From: Diphasiastrum complanatum
Taxonomy: Eukaryota > Streptophyta > Lycopodiopsida > Lycopodiales > Lycopodiaceae
Assembly: GCA_029204225.1 (NCBI GenBank)
Contig: MU832174.1
Span: forward strand, 19,559-83,558
Reading direction: 5' to 3'
DNA length: 64,000 nt
Position numbers and translations under genes: made by a program. The notes under the pieces are model-generated. The model made no database searches and was not told the origin of the DNA. It worked only from the letters and a program-made list of their open reading frames with translations. Below, in pieces: positions 38,842-50,505 of this stretch (position 1 is its first letter; every line of letters starts with the position of its first letter).

Positions 38842-40197
38842 ATGGCCAGGAAAGGTAAGGGGAGCCCACGCTCCCCCCCCTCACGGACTTCTACTCGTGG
38901 CCAGATGGCTCCTTCACCATCACTGAGTGGCCAGGAGCCTCCATCGCGGGTCTCTACAAATGACCCATTGCTAAGTGGCCAGGTATCGCGGGTCTCCACA
39001 GATCAGGAGTATCCATCGCGGGTCCCACAGTTGACACATCGCTAACCAGCCAGGTATCGTGGGTCCCTACACCGTCACTAACTGGCCAGGTCTCTCCACC
39101 GCGGGTCTCCACTGATGAAACCAGCTCCATCGCTCCACCAGCTCCACTGATGAAGCCAACTCCAGCTCTGATATCGTCCACCAGCGCTGCATCCGGCTCC
39201 AACATCGATGCAGATCCGTGGTCGCCTAGCGCTACAGCTCCTCTTCTGTCCACCAGCGTTCCAGATTCCAATGATACCAAAGTCTCTTTCTCGTTGTCCA
39301 CCAGCGCTACAGAGGCACTAACTTCTATTTCCAATCAGTATGCCAATGCTTCCAATGTTGCTCAGAGACCTGGTGATGGCACTGCTGTGGTTACAGATGG
39401 AATCATATGCAGGCAGTATGAAAGATGAGACAGTGTTGCCTGTAGTCCATACTCCTTGCCATCCACCTGCTCACTCCTCTTTCTTGATACCTGAGATCTA
39501 TACACCTGCCAAGTCATTCGAGCAATACATTTTCTCCTACATCGAGCAAATCAAGAACGAATCCACCTCTCTACGAAAAGAAATGGGACAGCTTCAAACG
39601 GTCATTCACACTATGGCCGCTGAACGAGAAATCATGTTAGCCCGGATTACTTCTTTGGAGGCAGCAATAAGTAACCAAGGAGAACCGACTAAGATTCAAG
39701 AGTTGGAGGAGAAGATAGAGCAACATAAGGCTGAGACAAAATCGTGGGCTTCTCTGTTCAAGGAGGATGTTAGGGAAGGTACACCATCCTTCAACCGAGT
39801 CATTTCGGCCACCATATCCGAAGAGCGAATGCGAGAATACGAAGCCCTAAATATTAGGGTCTGCGAAGTTGAAGACACCAACGATCCAATGACTGAAGCA
39901 GCCAGCTTTCTCTCAAGCACACTCTCCCATCACTCCGAAGAGTTGGATAGAGCTTGGAGAACCAAGAGAGACCCCTCTACACTCATCGTTCGCTTCACGA
40001 ATCTGGAAGAGAGACGGGCAACTCTCAAACTGCGGGCCAAGCTTAGAGGTACACTTATATTTATGGATGATGATCTCACTCCCATGCAAGTTGCAGATCG
40101 GAAAAAAGCATTCATTGAGGCAAAAGCTTTGGGGAAGAGGGTAATTTATCAGGATGGCAAGGCTCGATACATTGGTCCTCCAAATTCTGACAAATAG
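38842..40197 (+). pseudogene. LINE C ORF1
   Basis: The likely start is the ATG of MARKGKGSPRS (38842), parallel to MAPKKKGG in A/B. The N-terminal part to about 39330 is Ser/Pro-rich, contains repeated CGCGGGTCTCCAC-type units and is broken by stops or frameshifts. From 39340 to the UAG at 40195-40197 the frame is open: coiled coil (YIEQIKNESTSLRKEMGQLQ, ELEEKIEQHKAETKSW), RRM-like start YEALNIRV, then TLIVRFTNLEERRATLKLRAKLRG and LIFMDDDLTPMQ, ending RVIYQDGKARYIG. It resembles the A/B protein without being close. Confidence 0.8.
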
Positions 40198-40248
40198 GGA
40201 TTAAGGCCCCTCGGACTAAGCGGTTCGGGGGGTCCTCCTCGAGCATTG
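40195..40248 (+). promoter_or_regulatory. Putative UAG readthrough site, LINE C
   Basis: The codons are GAC AAA UAG GGA UUA AGG. The frame continues for 16 codons (GLRPLGLSGSGGPPRA) into LRLRLWNCNG without stop or AUG. CCCC (40207-40210) can pair with GGGG (40227-40230), with AGG/CCU extending the stem across a bulge. The spacing from UAG to the endonuclease start is the same 48 nt as in LINEs A and B despite diverged sequence. Confidence 0.55.
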
Positions 40249-41235
40249 CGGTTGAGGCTATGGAACTGCAATGGCATTCACTCTTCGGCTACTGCCGGCG
40301 ATTTTAGAGACTTTTGTGCGGAGGGTGATCTCTTCCTATTCACAGAGACACATGAGAGTCCGGAAAGAGGTCTACCTGTTGTTACGGGTTTTTGCTGGTA
40401 CTCTGCACATCGGCAGTCGACGAGAGCATTGACAGATCGGGGTTCTGGTGGGGTGGCCTGCTTAGTCCGCGACTTCATTCGGCCTTGGGTCGAGTTGGTG
40501 CATACAGATGAGCGAGCTTGCTATATTTGGATTCGGGTAGACCGGACTTTGACGGGATTGACCCGTGACCTCTTTCTGGCCATTTGTTATTTTCCACCAA
40601 ACACCTCAGTTTTCACAGCAGATGAGGAGTCACCTTACATGGATATCTCTTTAGACATTATCCGATATGAGGAGCGGGGTTATGTTCTTTTAGCTGGCGA
40701 CTTTAATGTCAAGACTGGATCCAGGCAGACAGAGTTCCATAGAGCAGAGGATGATCCACAGCGGATACATGCTTTAGACTGGGATGATCTTGGCCTCCGG
40801 CGACGATCAGCAGATGCAGAGGGTCTAGTTACTGCATACGGAGAGCAGATGCTTCAGTTGGGCGAGGCTCATGGATTGGCCATTTATAATGGCTTATTGC
40901 AGTGGCCTGATTCAGGTGACTTTACTTGTTTTCCACACAATGGAGGGAGTAGTGTTGTTGACTATTTCATGGGATTGTCGTCTCTCCTCCCCTACATTTC
41001 ATCTTTCCTGGTTCACCGTACCACTTTGTCTGACCACTCATACCTCTCTCTCTCTATTGGCCTTCTTCACACCCCATGTACTAATACCCTAACTCCTGGC
41101 AACAAAACAGTGTACCGCTATAATCCTCAAAACACCCCCAGGTACAGGGAAGCATTATTTGACCTCTTGACTCATTTCCCTTCTGATGATACTTTGACGA
41201 ACCAGTCTCTTTTTCTTGTCCGGACCTTGCATACC
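40198..41235 (+). pseudogene. LINE C ORF2, endonuclease part
   Basis: The frame is open after the UAG: LRLRLWNCNG, FTETHESPE, GSGGVACLVRD, LLAGDFNVKTGSRQTEF, NGGSSVVDYFMG and SDHSYLSL. The expected Asn, Glu, Asp and His catalytic positions are present, although the GDFNAR motif is GDFNVK. It ends at the G2 insertion (target duplication ATACC, 41231-41235). Confidence 0.88.
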
Positions 41236-41593
41236 TGTAATAGATCCTAACACCACAGTAGGGCAAACACTAACTGATCCACCCAACCTTGCCTACTCCC
41301 TGATATAGAGTAAGCCCCTCCTAGCCCAGTGTGAGGACTGGTAGCATGCTACTGCCAAGTGTCGGCCACGTGGCACTGACGTGGCCGACTGCACGTCGGG
41401 ACCCAACTGGGAGCCCTATCCTGCTGACAGGGTCCCTAGGCTGTGTTAGGCCCGCCATGGCTATGCACCGTGCTGGGGCACACTACTCACACTGTCTTGC
41501 CCTGTTGGTCATGTACACTGGACACGACCCTGACTGTGGTATCTGACCTATCTGTGTTCTCTAGGGTTCGGCACTGGTTACGAGCTCGTAACA
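41236..41593 (-). repeat. G2 3' LTR
   Basis: 358 bp, beginning TGTAATAG and ending CGTAACA on the plus strand. It is adjacent to the polypurine tract on its right, which fixes it as the 3' LTR of a minus-strand element. Confidence 0.95.
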
Positions 41594-41609
41594 CTCCCTC
41601 CCCCTTAAG
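41594..41609 (-). promoter_or_regulatory. G2 polypurine tract
   Basis: The minus strand reads CTTAAGGGGGAGGGAG immediately before the LTR, the plus-strand DNA primer site. Confidence 0.92.
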
Positions 41610-41624
41610 AACCGTCTTGGTCCT

Positions 41625-44600
41625 CTAAGACAAAGTCTGGAAAAATCTTGCGAAGGACGCTGCCTCTTTCCCAAGTGCATTCTCAACAGGCTGATCATTC
41701 CACTTAACCAGATATTCTCGGTATAGAGTATGACGAGTCTGCGTCTCTCTACTATCAAGAATCTCCTCTGGTTCATGTGGAGGTTGTTGAGGATCCAATG
41801 GGAGAACTAGAACACTGTCCCCTACCAGATTGTCTGATCTGGCTAAGGCTTTTTGTAACTGACTTACATGAAAGATTGGAAAAACCTTACTGCTATGTGG
41901 GAGTTCTAGTTCATAGGTGACCTCGCCTAGTCTCCTACTGATGGTAAAGGGACCACAATACCTTGGAGACAACTTAGCACACACTCCTGATTTGAGGGTT
42001 TTAGAGTCAACTGGGACTCTCAAGTAGACTTTCTCACCAGTGGAGAACTGCACATCCCATCTGTGTGGATCTGCATAATGTCTGGCTCGATCCTGGGACA
42101 GTCTAATGCTACGCTTAGCATGTTCTATCATCTGGTTTAGGTCCTCTAAAAAGTTTCTGGCTGCTTCAACTTTTTCTTGTTTAAACCCTACAGTTGTGGG
42201 TGAGCGTGGCTGAAAACCGTACATCAGCATAAATGGGCTGTATCCCGTAGCTGAATGTTCGGTACTGTTGTAAGCAAACTCTAATATCGAGAGATACTCC
42301 TCCCAATTAGTCTGCTTCTTGCTGACGTATGCACGAAGCATATCCTCCAACACTTGATTTACCCTTTTCGTTTGACCGTCCGTCTGTGGATGGTCGATGG
42401 TACTCATATTAAGTTTAGTATGGAGATGATGGAATACTGCCCTCCAAAAATTTCCAGTAAACTTACTGTCCCGGTCGCTGACTATGCCGGAAGGTAGACC
42501 GTACAATTTAAATAGCCCGTCAACAAACAACCTCGCTAACTCTGGAGCTCTAACGGTTGTTTTGGTCGGAATGAAATGAGCCATTTTGGTCAGACGGTCA
42601 ACTGTGACCCATATAGCGTCATTACCCTTTTGGGTTTTAGGCAGGCCTACTATAAAATCCATGGAGATACTCTCCCATTTACCAGCTGGTATTTCTAAGG
42701 GATGCAACAACCCTCCTGCCTTTAAACGCTCTGCTTTATTTACTTGACATTTCTGGCAACTGGTTACATACTGGTGGACGTCCTTTCTCATACTGGGCCA
42801 GAAAAATTGCCTACGAAGAAGCTCATAGGTCTTTTGTATGCCTGGGTGTCCCGCACTAGGATTGTCATGACATTCATATAGGACCTGCTGCCTATAATCC
42901 TCTGAATTGGGGACACATACTCTATCTCTATAGAGCAAGTACTCATCCTGAATGGAATACTGTTTCCATTTGAATCCTTGAGTCAACTGACCCTCAACCA
43001 CTGAGGTTTGCTTGGGTAATACAGGCTCAGAATCCTCAACGTCATCTGACGACGTATACTCGGACTCATCATCATCCTCAACGGAAGCTGCCGTATTCTT
43101 GGATGAACTGGCACCAGCCCCGGGAACTGGTTCAGGAGTCTGTAACTGTCTGCTCTGGACTGAGTTCCAGATAGTAGAGAAGAATGCATCATGCTGGCAT
43201 TTCCCTCTCAAGGACTCGAGTAACTCATTACGAATCTGAGTAAAACTCAGTTCGTTTATCATAGGCATTCTGCTAAGGGCATCTGCTACTGTATTGAATT
43301 TTCCACGTCTATATCTGATAGACATGTTAAACTCTTGCATCAACTCTGCCCAACGAGCTTTCCAACCTCTAAGCTCAGGTTGATTGCAAAGGTATCTGAG
43401 ACTCTCATGGTCTGTCAGGACCTCAAAGTTGGCACCATACAAATAATGCCTCCAAGTCTTAAGGGCATGGACAATAGAAAAGAGTTCCTTTTCATAGGCA
43501 CTGTACCTAGTCTGAGTGGCTCGAGTTTTTTACTCTCGAACGCAACTGGTCGTCCACTTTGAGTTAGCACAGCACCTACTGCAAAGTCGCTAGCATCTGT
43601 TTCGACCACAAATGGCTGATTGGGGTCGACGACTTTTAAAACTGGTGCTGTAGCTAAGGCTGTTTTGAGAGCATCAAAGCTCTCCTGCTGTGCGGACTCC
43701 CAAATGAACTCCTTTCCCTTCCCCTTAAGGAGATTTGTCATAGGAATTGCTATCTGAGCATATTCCTTGACAAATCGTCTGTAATATCCCGCCAGACCAA
43801 GAAAGATCTGAAGTTCCAAAATATTCTGAGGTCTCAGCCAACTGAGTATGGCTTTAACCTTATTTGGGTCCATCTTAATCCCATCTGAAGAGATAATGTG
43901 ACCCAAATATGCTACTTCTTCAACGAAGAATTCACACTTGGATTGTTTAGCATAGAGCTTATGCTTTCTGAGCAGTCGAAACACCTTTCTGAGGTGTTTT
44001 AGATGCTCCTTCCTCGTTTTGCTGTAAACGAGGATGTCATCTAAAAATACGACTACAAACTTACCCAAGTATGGTCTGAGGACACTGTTCATCAAGGTCA
44101 TAAAGGTAGCTGGAGCATTTGTGAGCCCAAATGGCATCACCTTAAACTCATAATGACCGTGACGAGTCCTAAAAGCTGTTTTCGAGACATCTTCCGATTT
44201 TATACAGACTTGATGATATCCCGATCTGAGGTCTATTTTGCTGAAAAACTTAGCCCCGTCGAGTTGATCAAACAACTCGTCTGCCCGAGGCATAGGGTAT
44301 TTATTCTTAATTGTGACTTTATTGAGGGCTCTGTAATCTACGCAAAGACACATACACCCCTCTTTCTTTTTCACCAATAGGACTGGTGAGGCCCATGGTG
44401 AACTACTGGTCTGAATTTGGCCTTTCCCAAGATAGTCTGTTAACTGCCTAGTTATTTCTTCATCCTCTGTTCGGCTGACCCGATACGGAGGTTTAGAAAC
44501 AGGTGCTGTACCTGGTACTAGGTTTATTACATGATCTACCTCTCTGCTAGGTGGTAAACCATGTGGTAAATCTTCAGGAAAAACGTCTTTAAATTTAGAC

Positions 44601-45424
44601 AATAAAGTTTCTAATTTACTGATTTTCTGCTGAATAGAACTGGAAATAGAAACTTCAGGAATAAACTGAAAGTCACATAAGAATACCTGATGGTCTTCGT
44701 CTCCGATTAAATGACAGAGCTCTGATCTGCAAACCATAGGGCTGTTGGGAACATCATGCTCCCCATGCAACTGGATCTCTCGGCCTTTATGCTGAAAGCT
44801 GAGGGTGTTCTCCTGATAGTTTCTGTGGAGGGAAGGTCCTAAACTGTAGAGCCAATCTCTCTCGAGAACAATGTCTGTTCGATCCAGGTGCATTATCTGA
44901 AAGTTTATTTCATCTTGGTACCCCTGAATACCAAGATTTAACTTACTTACCATAGTTTCCCATATTTTTTTATCTTCACCCTTAGCTAATGAAACGATGT
45001 ACCTATGCTGACTAGGTACTTCTGGTAGTTTAAGCTTTTTAACTAGGGTGTGGTTGATGAAATTATGGGTTGCCCCATCATCAACCATGACTCTTACTGA
45101 CTGGTTACCAACTTTCCCATGCATACGTACTAGGTCATGCGGCCCAAAGCTGAAGGGTCTCGATAGCATTGCAAAGGTCAGCTGGCAACAGTGTTCATGA
45201 TCTTCATGATACACTTTGATCTCGGAAGCTGCCGAGTCACTGGGGAAACATACAGTCTGAACAAGATGAACTTGTTTTTTATCTTTCTTATCTTTTTTAG
45301 TGAAAGGCCCCTTGGGACACTGTCTGACTGTGTGTTCCTTGCCCATACACACAAAGCACAAACGTTCTTGTTTGGCTTTCTCAAAATCATCTGGTTTTAA
45401 GGGCTGTATGAGTGAAGGGCGTTT
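41625..45424 (-). pseudogene. G2 pol: protease, RT, RNase H, integrase, chromodomain (one frameshift)
   Basis: Minus strand, same frame as gag after a UAG. Domains in order: zinc knuckle [14 protein letters not shown], protease [12 protein letters not shown] with [10 protein letters not shown] and catalytic FLDD, and RNase [11 protein letters not shown] 1-nt deletion near 43514 (compare G1 and G3) then splits the frame. The second part gives the rest of RNase H, the integrase HHCC (GHPGIQKTYELL ... CQKC), the integrase core (MDFIVGLPKTQKG ... DRDSKF) and a C-terminal GPF motif. It ends with a chromodomain (EEILDSRETQ ... YLVKWNDQP), which would guide integration to marked chromatin. Confidence 0.93.
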
Positions 45425-46390
45425 CTAAGGAGCTTCACCTTTAAATTTATCTTCTTTCTTTCTTTTTAAAAATTTCTTTTTAAATTGAAAGTCTTTCTGA
45501 GAAGGCTGCTCAGAAAGTGGTTGTTGTCTCGCCCTCTTCCTACCCACTGAATCATCATAGATTTGAGCATATCTGAGAGCTTGCTCAAGGGTAGTAGGCA
45601 AGTTTCTCTGGACCTCTACTTTATATTCATCTTTGAGGCCACGGACAAATCCCCTGATTTTCTGATAGTCATCCATATTTTTAATCTTTAAAATTGCCTC
45701 TCGATACTGCGAGATATATTGGATGAGGGACTTGTCCATTACTGTTCTTTCCCAGGCTTCCCAGGCTCTATCAAGTTCATTCTCTGGTAGAAATTCTCTT
45801 AGGAAAGCTTCTTCAAAAGCTTTCCATGACCGGGGAGACTGCCTAGTCTCCTGGAGATTTAACCACCACTTATAGGCCATAGGCCCTAAGGAAAGACTAG
45901 CCTCAATAGCTTGCAAATGGTCAGGGGTATGTTTAAGAGCATGAATGTTCTTCCATTTGCTGAGGAAGGTTTGTAGAATATCTGCATTTCTATCCTTCTC
46001 TTCTCCATTAAAAGTAGGAGGTTTTAAGTCTTTAAAAACACTGGGGTGAGATCGTAAAGTCTCACCCGAAACTGATGGAAGTGGAGAAGGGGATAACTGA
46101 GAAGTGGAGGGAAGGCTTCCTTTCGCGGAACTCAAAATCAAGTTTTTGAGTTCAGGGAACGAGTTGTCCACACTGGACTTGAAATTGGCTAATGCCAACT
46201 TCAGATCATCCACTTCTGTTACCAATTGGAGGAACTGCTCCTTGGTAACTAGTTCGTCGAGTTCTTCGGCGAACTGTTCCTGTTCTTCTACTTCCATGGG
46301 TTCCTTCCCTTTCCTGTAAGCCAAGGCTTTTGTTTCAAGTTCGTCGAAGCCTCTCTCCGGGGGTTGATCAGGTCCCTGAGGAGTGGTCAT
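45425..46390 (-). CDS. G2 gag
   Basis: 322 codons including the stop, starting MTTPQGPDQPP. A Glu-rich coiled region (residues 30-90) is followed by a Retrotrans_gag core with FLSKWKNI, the MAYKWWLNL segment, FLREFLPEN and LIQYISQYREAI. It assembles the cytoplasmic particle. It ends in UAG, but the frame continues ([20 protein letters not shown]) to the zinc knuckle of pol, so in an undamaged element gag and pol would be one ORF, or would be separated by a readthrough stop. Confidence 0.92.
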   Translation of the reverse strand: MTTPQGPDQPPERGFDELETKALAYRKGKEPMEVEEQEQFAEELDELVTKEQFLQLVTEVDDLKLALANFKSSVDNSFPELKNLILSSAKGSLPSTSQLSPSPLPSVSGETLRSHPSVFKDLKPPTFNGEEKDRNADILQTFLSKWKNIHALKHTPDHLQAIEASLSLGPMAYKWWLNLQETRQSPRSWKAFEEAFLREFLPENELDRAWEAWERTVMDKSLIQYISQYREAILKIKNMDDYQKIRGFVRGLKDEYKVEVQRNLPTTLEQALRYAQIYDDSVGRKRARQQPLSEQPSQKDFQFKKKFLKRKKEDKFKGEAP

Positions 46391-47276
46391 CTTCGGAACT
46401 GAAAGAGAGCTACCTTAACTTCTGAAGGAAAAAAAAAAGTCTAAAAGACTAATTTACAACTGTACAAGGGAAAGGAAAGATGACTTAGCTGTTTCTGAGG
46501 ACTGTACTTCCAAAGAAAGAATGAAGAGGAACCCTTTCAGCTCTTTTCCCCAAGATTTCAGACCTGCTGTCCCGAAAAATGCCAGTTTGAAGCTTCAAAA
46601 CGGTGCCAAATTTCCCGGTTCTTTGAGGATAGTAGCTCGCTGGTCTGATTGCAACCCAACTGGCTCATTTACTTCTGATTTGAGACCCAAAAAAGTATTT
46701 CAATTTCTGATTTTGGTGTCTCCCTACCCTCGCTGGCTGGACAGCCACCTGTCTGGCCCAATTTTCTAAAATTTAAGGCCCAAAACTTGCTTGAAACTCT
46801 GATCTGACTTCAAGTAGTAGGTCACTGGTCTGTGGCAATCTAGTTTGATGTTCAAACTACTGAAAAATTCTCAAAAACAGTGATGAAAAACCAATTTTTC
46901 ACCTCCCTGTCCAGCGCTGGCCCTGCTAAGAAAATTTGCTTGAAAACCCCTCAAACTTCCTTGGATTTCTCTGAAATTTCAGAGGTAGATGTCTGATCCC
47001 ACAGCGATGGACCTGCTCACTGGTTTCTACTCTAAATCCTTTCTAAAATCTCCTATCAGATGTCTGAAATCTGATATAGATTGCTGCCTTTCCAGCGATT
47101 TACCTACAGAAGGAATTCTACTTCCTACAACTGTAAATTCTCAGTGAATTTCAAGGGTTTGAAGGCTGCACCTACAGCGATTCTCCTCCTCTAATCTTTT
47201 CTGAGAACCTGAGAAACACTTCCTATCTTCTGATAGCTTTCTCTACTGCTGCTCCTGAACTCCCTAGGATGGAGAT
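46391..47276 (-). other. G2 untranslated leader
   Basis: About 890 nt of sequence between PBS and gag, with no ORF of note. It is rich in repeated CTGATTT/TCTGAAAT words. Presumably the packaging and translation-control region. Confidence 0.6.
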
Positions 47277-47289
47277 GGCTCTGATACCA
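47277..47289 (-). promoter_or_regulatory. G2 primer-binding site
   Basis: The minus strand reads TGGTATCAGAGCC one nucleotide inside the 5' LTR, complementary to initiator methionine tRNA. Confidence 0.95.
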
Positions 47290-47290
47290 A

Positions 47291-47648
47291 TGTAATAGAT
47301 CCTAACACCACAGTAGGGCAAACACTAACTGATCCACCCAACCTTGCCTACTCCCTGATATAGAGTAAGCCCCTCCTAGCCCAGTGTGAGGACTGGTAGC
47401 ATGCTACTGCCAAGTGTCGGCCACGTGGCACTGACGTGGCCGACTGCACGTCGGGACCCAACTGGGAGCCCTATCCTGCTGATAGGGTCCCTAGGCTGTG
47501 TTAGGCCCGCCATGGCTATGGACCGTGCTGGGGCACACTACTCACACTGTCTTGCCCTGTTGGTCATGTACACTGGACACGACCCTGACTGTGGTATCTG
47601 ACCTATCTGTGTTCTCTAGGGTTCGGCACTGGTTACGAGCTCGTAACA
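47291..47648 (-). repeat. G2 5' LTR
   Basis: 358 bp, matching the LTR at 41236-41593 except at two positions. It begins TGTAATAG and ends CGTAACA on the plus strand and is followed by the ATACC target duplication. Confidence 0.95.
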
Positions 47649-47653
47649 ATACC

Positions 47654-50153
47654 GCTGCATCCCTTGCTTTTCCATCTCCACGGCCCAAGCACTTATGACA
47701 TAATCGACCACACAACCCCTGGTATGACCACGAGTGTAACCAACTTCATCTGGACTTGATTTATGCACGCTGCCACCTTCCCCATATGGTAAAGGACTTA
47801 TCTTGTGTTTACCGTAGAACCACCCGAAAAAAGAAAATTACTTACGAAATTGGCCAGGGGAAGAAGATGATGGACCTTCTCTTTAGCTCCTCGTAGCGAT
47901 CATTTTTGCAAAAATTCCTCTCACGGGCACCTCCACCCCAGATCACAGATCTTAGCACATGGGTAACCTATGCCACATCGTTGTACACTGTTCCTGACAC
48001 CCCTCCACTTCCTACACATCCCTACACACGTACTTCCGATATATTCTCTCCAGACATAGTAGAAGAGGCCATTGACCGATTAAATCTACATAAGGCCAAA
48101 GATATTGATGATCTAGAAGCTGAACTTTTGAAGCAGCTGCTGACATTCTCTCACCCTTCCTCTCTCTCCTCTTTAACCACTCTATCACATCTGGTTTCCC
48201 CTCCCCCTGGTCCACAAACCTTATCCATCCTATCCATAAAGGCGGTGATGCCATGAAAGCCGACAACTATCGTACCATCATGATCAGTCACCTCTTTGCC
48301 AAGGTTTATGGTTCTATTCTTCAGTTAGAGATCAGTACAGAGATGGATACCCGAGCACTGCATGCCATAGGTCAGGCAGGTTTCAGACCAGGATATACCA
48401 CATCAGATCATATTTTCACCCTAAGATCCATCATTGAGGAAGCTAAGGCCAGGAGAGAGCGTGTATACTGCTGTTTTGTGGATTTCCGCAAGGCCTTTGA
48501 CTCTGTGCCTCGACATCTACTGATACAGAGACTTCGGGACCGTGGCCTCCAAGAGGATATCATGCAGGCAGTTGTGGCATTGTACAGACGAGTTATTGGT
48601 CGTATCCGAGTATCAGGAGTTGTATCACCAGAGATAGAGAGTACCACTGGGGTTAAGCAGGGATGTCCTCTCTCTCCTACACTCTTTGGTTTATATATAG
48701 ACGAGCTTGAGCAGGTTATACAGACAGAGGGAGGTGAGGGATGCACATTGGGTGACCTCGTTATTGCTATCCTATTATATTGTGGTTTTGCTTTCGAGGA
48801 CGAGGGAAGGTTTGCAGCGGCATCTTGATGCGCTTCACTGTTTTTGTACTCAGTGGGGATTATCAGTGAATGTGGCCAAAACCAAAGTTATGGTATTTAA
48901 CACCTCCAGATCCTTCATGATGCGACAGGTGCTTTTATGGGAGGAGCATCCACTTGAGGTAGTTGACTCCTACACATACCTAGGGGTGGTATTTTCAGGT
49001 CCCACTTTCAGCATGCGACAGGCGGCATTTTCCCGACTACGGAAGGGTTATGCATCGTTGGTAGAGTTGGAGAGATTATGTTTCAGATCACATGTTAGAG
49101 ATGCGACTAGTAAGTGCTGACTCTTTGACACTATGGTCGTTCCCTCAGCTCTATATGCATCAGAGACATGGAGTACTGGCTTGACGGCTACCGAGTGGGC
49201 GCGCATCTCACGACTTCAGATTCATATGTTCTCTCATATTATACTGGCAGAGTTTGTCATCCCCCCTATTCAGATAGAAGCACTATTCCATATTGTCACA
49301 TTCATACAGCGCCTAGAGGATCTCCAGGGTAGAGGCACACACTATGTTGCAGCAGCTCTGTCGTCCTCCCAGCACCTACACTCTGAGGGACACTCCTTTT
49401 CGTGGTATTCCCAGGCCTGTCGTCTCCTCTCCACATTGAGTATTCACATTACGGATCTACCAGCTGGTACTCATCAGTATATTAGAGGATACTTATACAG
49501 GGCATATCTTCAGAACACTTGGCAGGATTCATCTGGAGTGAAGACGGAGTTTTATCGGACACATTTTCTATCCCGGGATCCTGCTGGGTATCCCATTGCA
49601 CCCAGATACCTAGTGGACAGTATCTCACACAGCCTGCGGATAGTGATGGGTCAGTTCCGGGTTTCCTCTCACCAGTTAGCCATTGAGACTGGTAGATACA
49701 GGGGCATCCCGAGAGATGCACGGATTTGTAGTATTATGTGTGACCTACATGATATAGAGGATGAATTTCATTTTCTCTTCAAATGCCCAGCTTACTATGA
49801 GATTCGAGGGAGATACTACTGCTTGTTTCGAGACCATCCACTTGCACTCTCTGCCTTGATATCGTATGAGAACTCCAGATGTGTTGCGTTGATGATCCGG
49901 GAGTCGGAGACAGAGGCAGGAGAGTAGTGACTCTGATGGGGAGGCTGAGATTCCAGATGCCACCATACATAGACGGTGGAGACAGTGTCGTTGACCAGAG
50001 CGACAGCCAACCTGCAGGCCACGGCCTGCAACTTCACGACAGCGTAGACACCACCGATCATCTACCCGACGACAGAGAGACGCAGCTAGCACAGAGACAG
50101 TGCCACAGCATACTTTACATCATTTTTTCTCACAAGCAGAGAGACATCTATGA
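47654..50153 (+). pseudogene. LINE C ORF2, RT and C-terminal part
   Basis: Coding resumes after G2 with AASLAFPS. It includes SPDIVEEAIDRLNLHKAKDID, then HAIGQAGFRPGYTTSDH, VDFRKAFDSVP and GVKQGCPLSPTLFG. At about 48775-48785 eight nucleotides are missing and the catalytic YADD is lost with a frameshift. Later frames give the thumb and C-terminal region (RQAAFSRLRKGY, FRVSSHQLAIETGRY), a zinc motif ending FHFLFKCPAYYEIRGRY, and a basic tail whose last residues QHTLHHFFSQAERHL precede the UGA at 50151-50153. Multiple frameshifts make it inactive. Confidence 0.87.
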
Positions 50154-50335
50154 TGCTTGACTCTCCTTGTGCATAGCACTATTTCCTGTTTTATTGTAAT
50201 CTTGTTTCTTTTCGGTGGTTGAGCTTTCACGCTCCCACCGGGCATACTTGACATGTACCTTTTTTCAGTCCTATGTACCTTAGGGTATTCCATGGACATT
50301 AATAAAGATCTTTCTTTCTTTCTCTCTCTCTCTAG
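50154..50335 (+). other. LINE C 3' UTR and CT-rich tail
   Basis: The UTR contains a clear stem-loop: GGTGG (with a TT bulge) GAGC, loop TTTCAC, GCTC CCACC near 50214-50240. The GGTGGTTRAGCT start of this stem is shared with the LINE A/B 3' UTR. The element ends TTAATAAAGATCTTTCTTTC and about eight CT units. Confidence 0.75.
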
Positions 50336-50484
50336 CAATTCATTTTCTCTTCTATCTTTTGGTGTTGTGAGGTGCTTATGCAATTCTCCTTGTATGTGAT
50401 GTTTTCCATAGCTAAGTTTCTCAAGCTTTCTTGGTTGATCTAGTATTGAAGTTAAGATACTCCATAGCTAGGTCTTGCAATTCA
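50336..50484 (+). mobile_element. LTR split by LINE C, right part
   Basis: After the CT tail comes CAATTCATTTTCTC and 150 bp ending GCAATTCATCA, followed by TGGTATCAAAGCAAG, a diverged primer-binding site at 50491-50505. This is the expected U5-PBS end of an LTR element whose U3/R part is at 38480-38716. Confidence 0.5.
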
Positions 50485-50505
50485 TCATGGTATCAAAGCA
50501 AGTTG

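Larger units (their letters stand above)
41236..47648 (-). mobile_element. Complete Ty3/gypsy chromovirus G2
   Basis: This is a 6.4-kb LTR retrotransposon on the minus strand inserted in LINE C. Two 358-bp LTRs differ at two positions by my reading. The 5-bp duplication ATACC flanks it (41231-41235 and 47649-47653). It has a PBS, polypurine tract, gag, and pol with protease, RT, RNase H, integrase and chromodomain. LTR similarity implies a recent insertion. Pol carries one frameshift and gag ends in an in-frame UAG, so this copy may not be autonomous. Confidence 0.95.
38792..50335 (+). mobile_element. LINE C, split by chromovirus G2
   Basis: This LINE of a second subfamily spans 38792-41235 and 47654-50335, with G2 inserted between. 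The order is leader, ORF1, UAG, ORF2 EN, [G2], ORF2 RT and C-terminus, 3' UTR, then TTAATAAAGATCTTTC and a CT tail. It has the same organisation as A/B but is diverged and carries several frameshifts, including loss of the RT catalytic motif. Confidence 0.88.
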
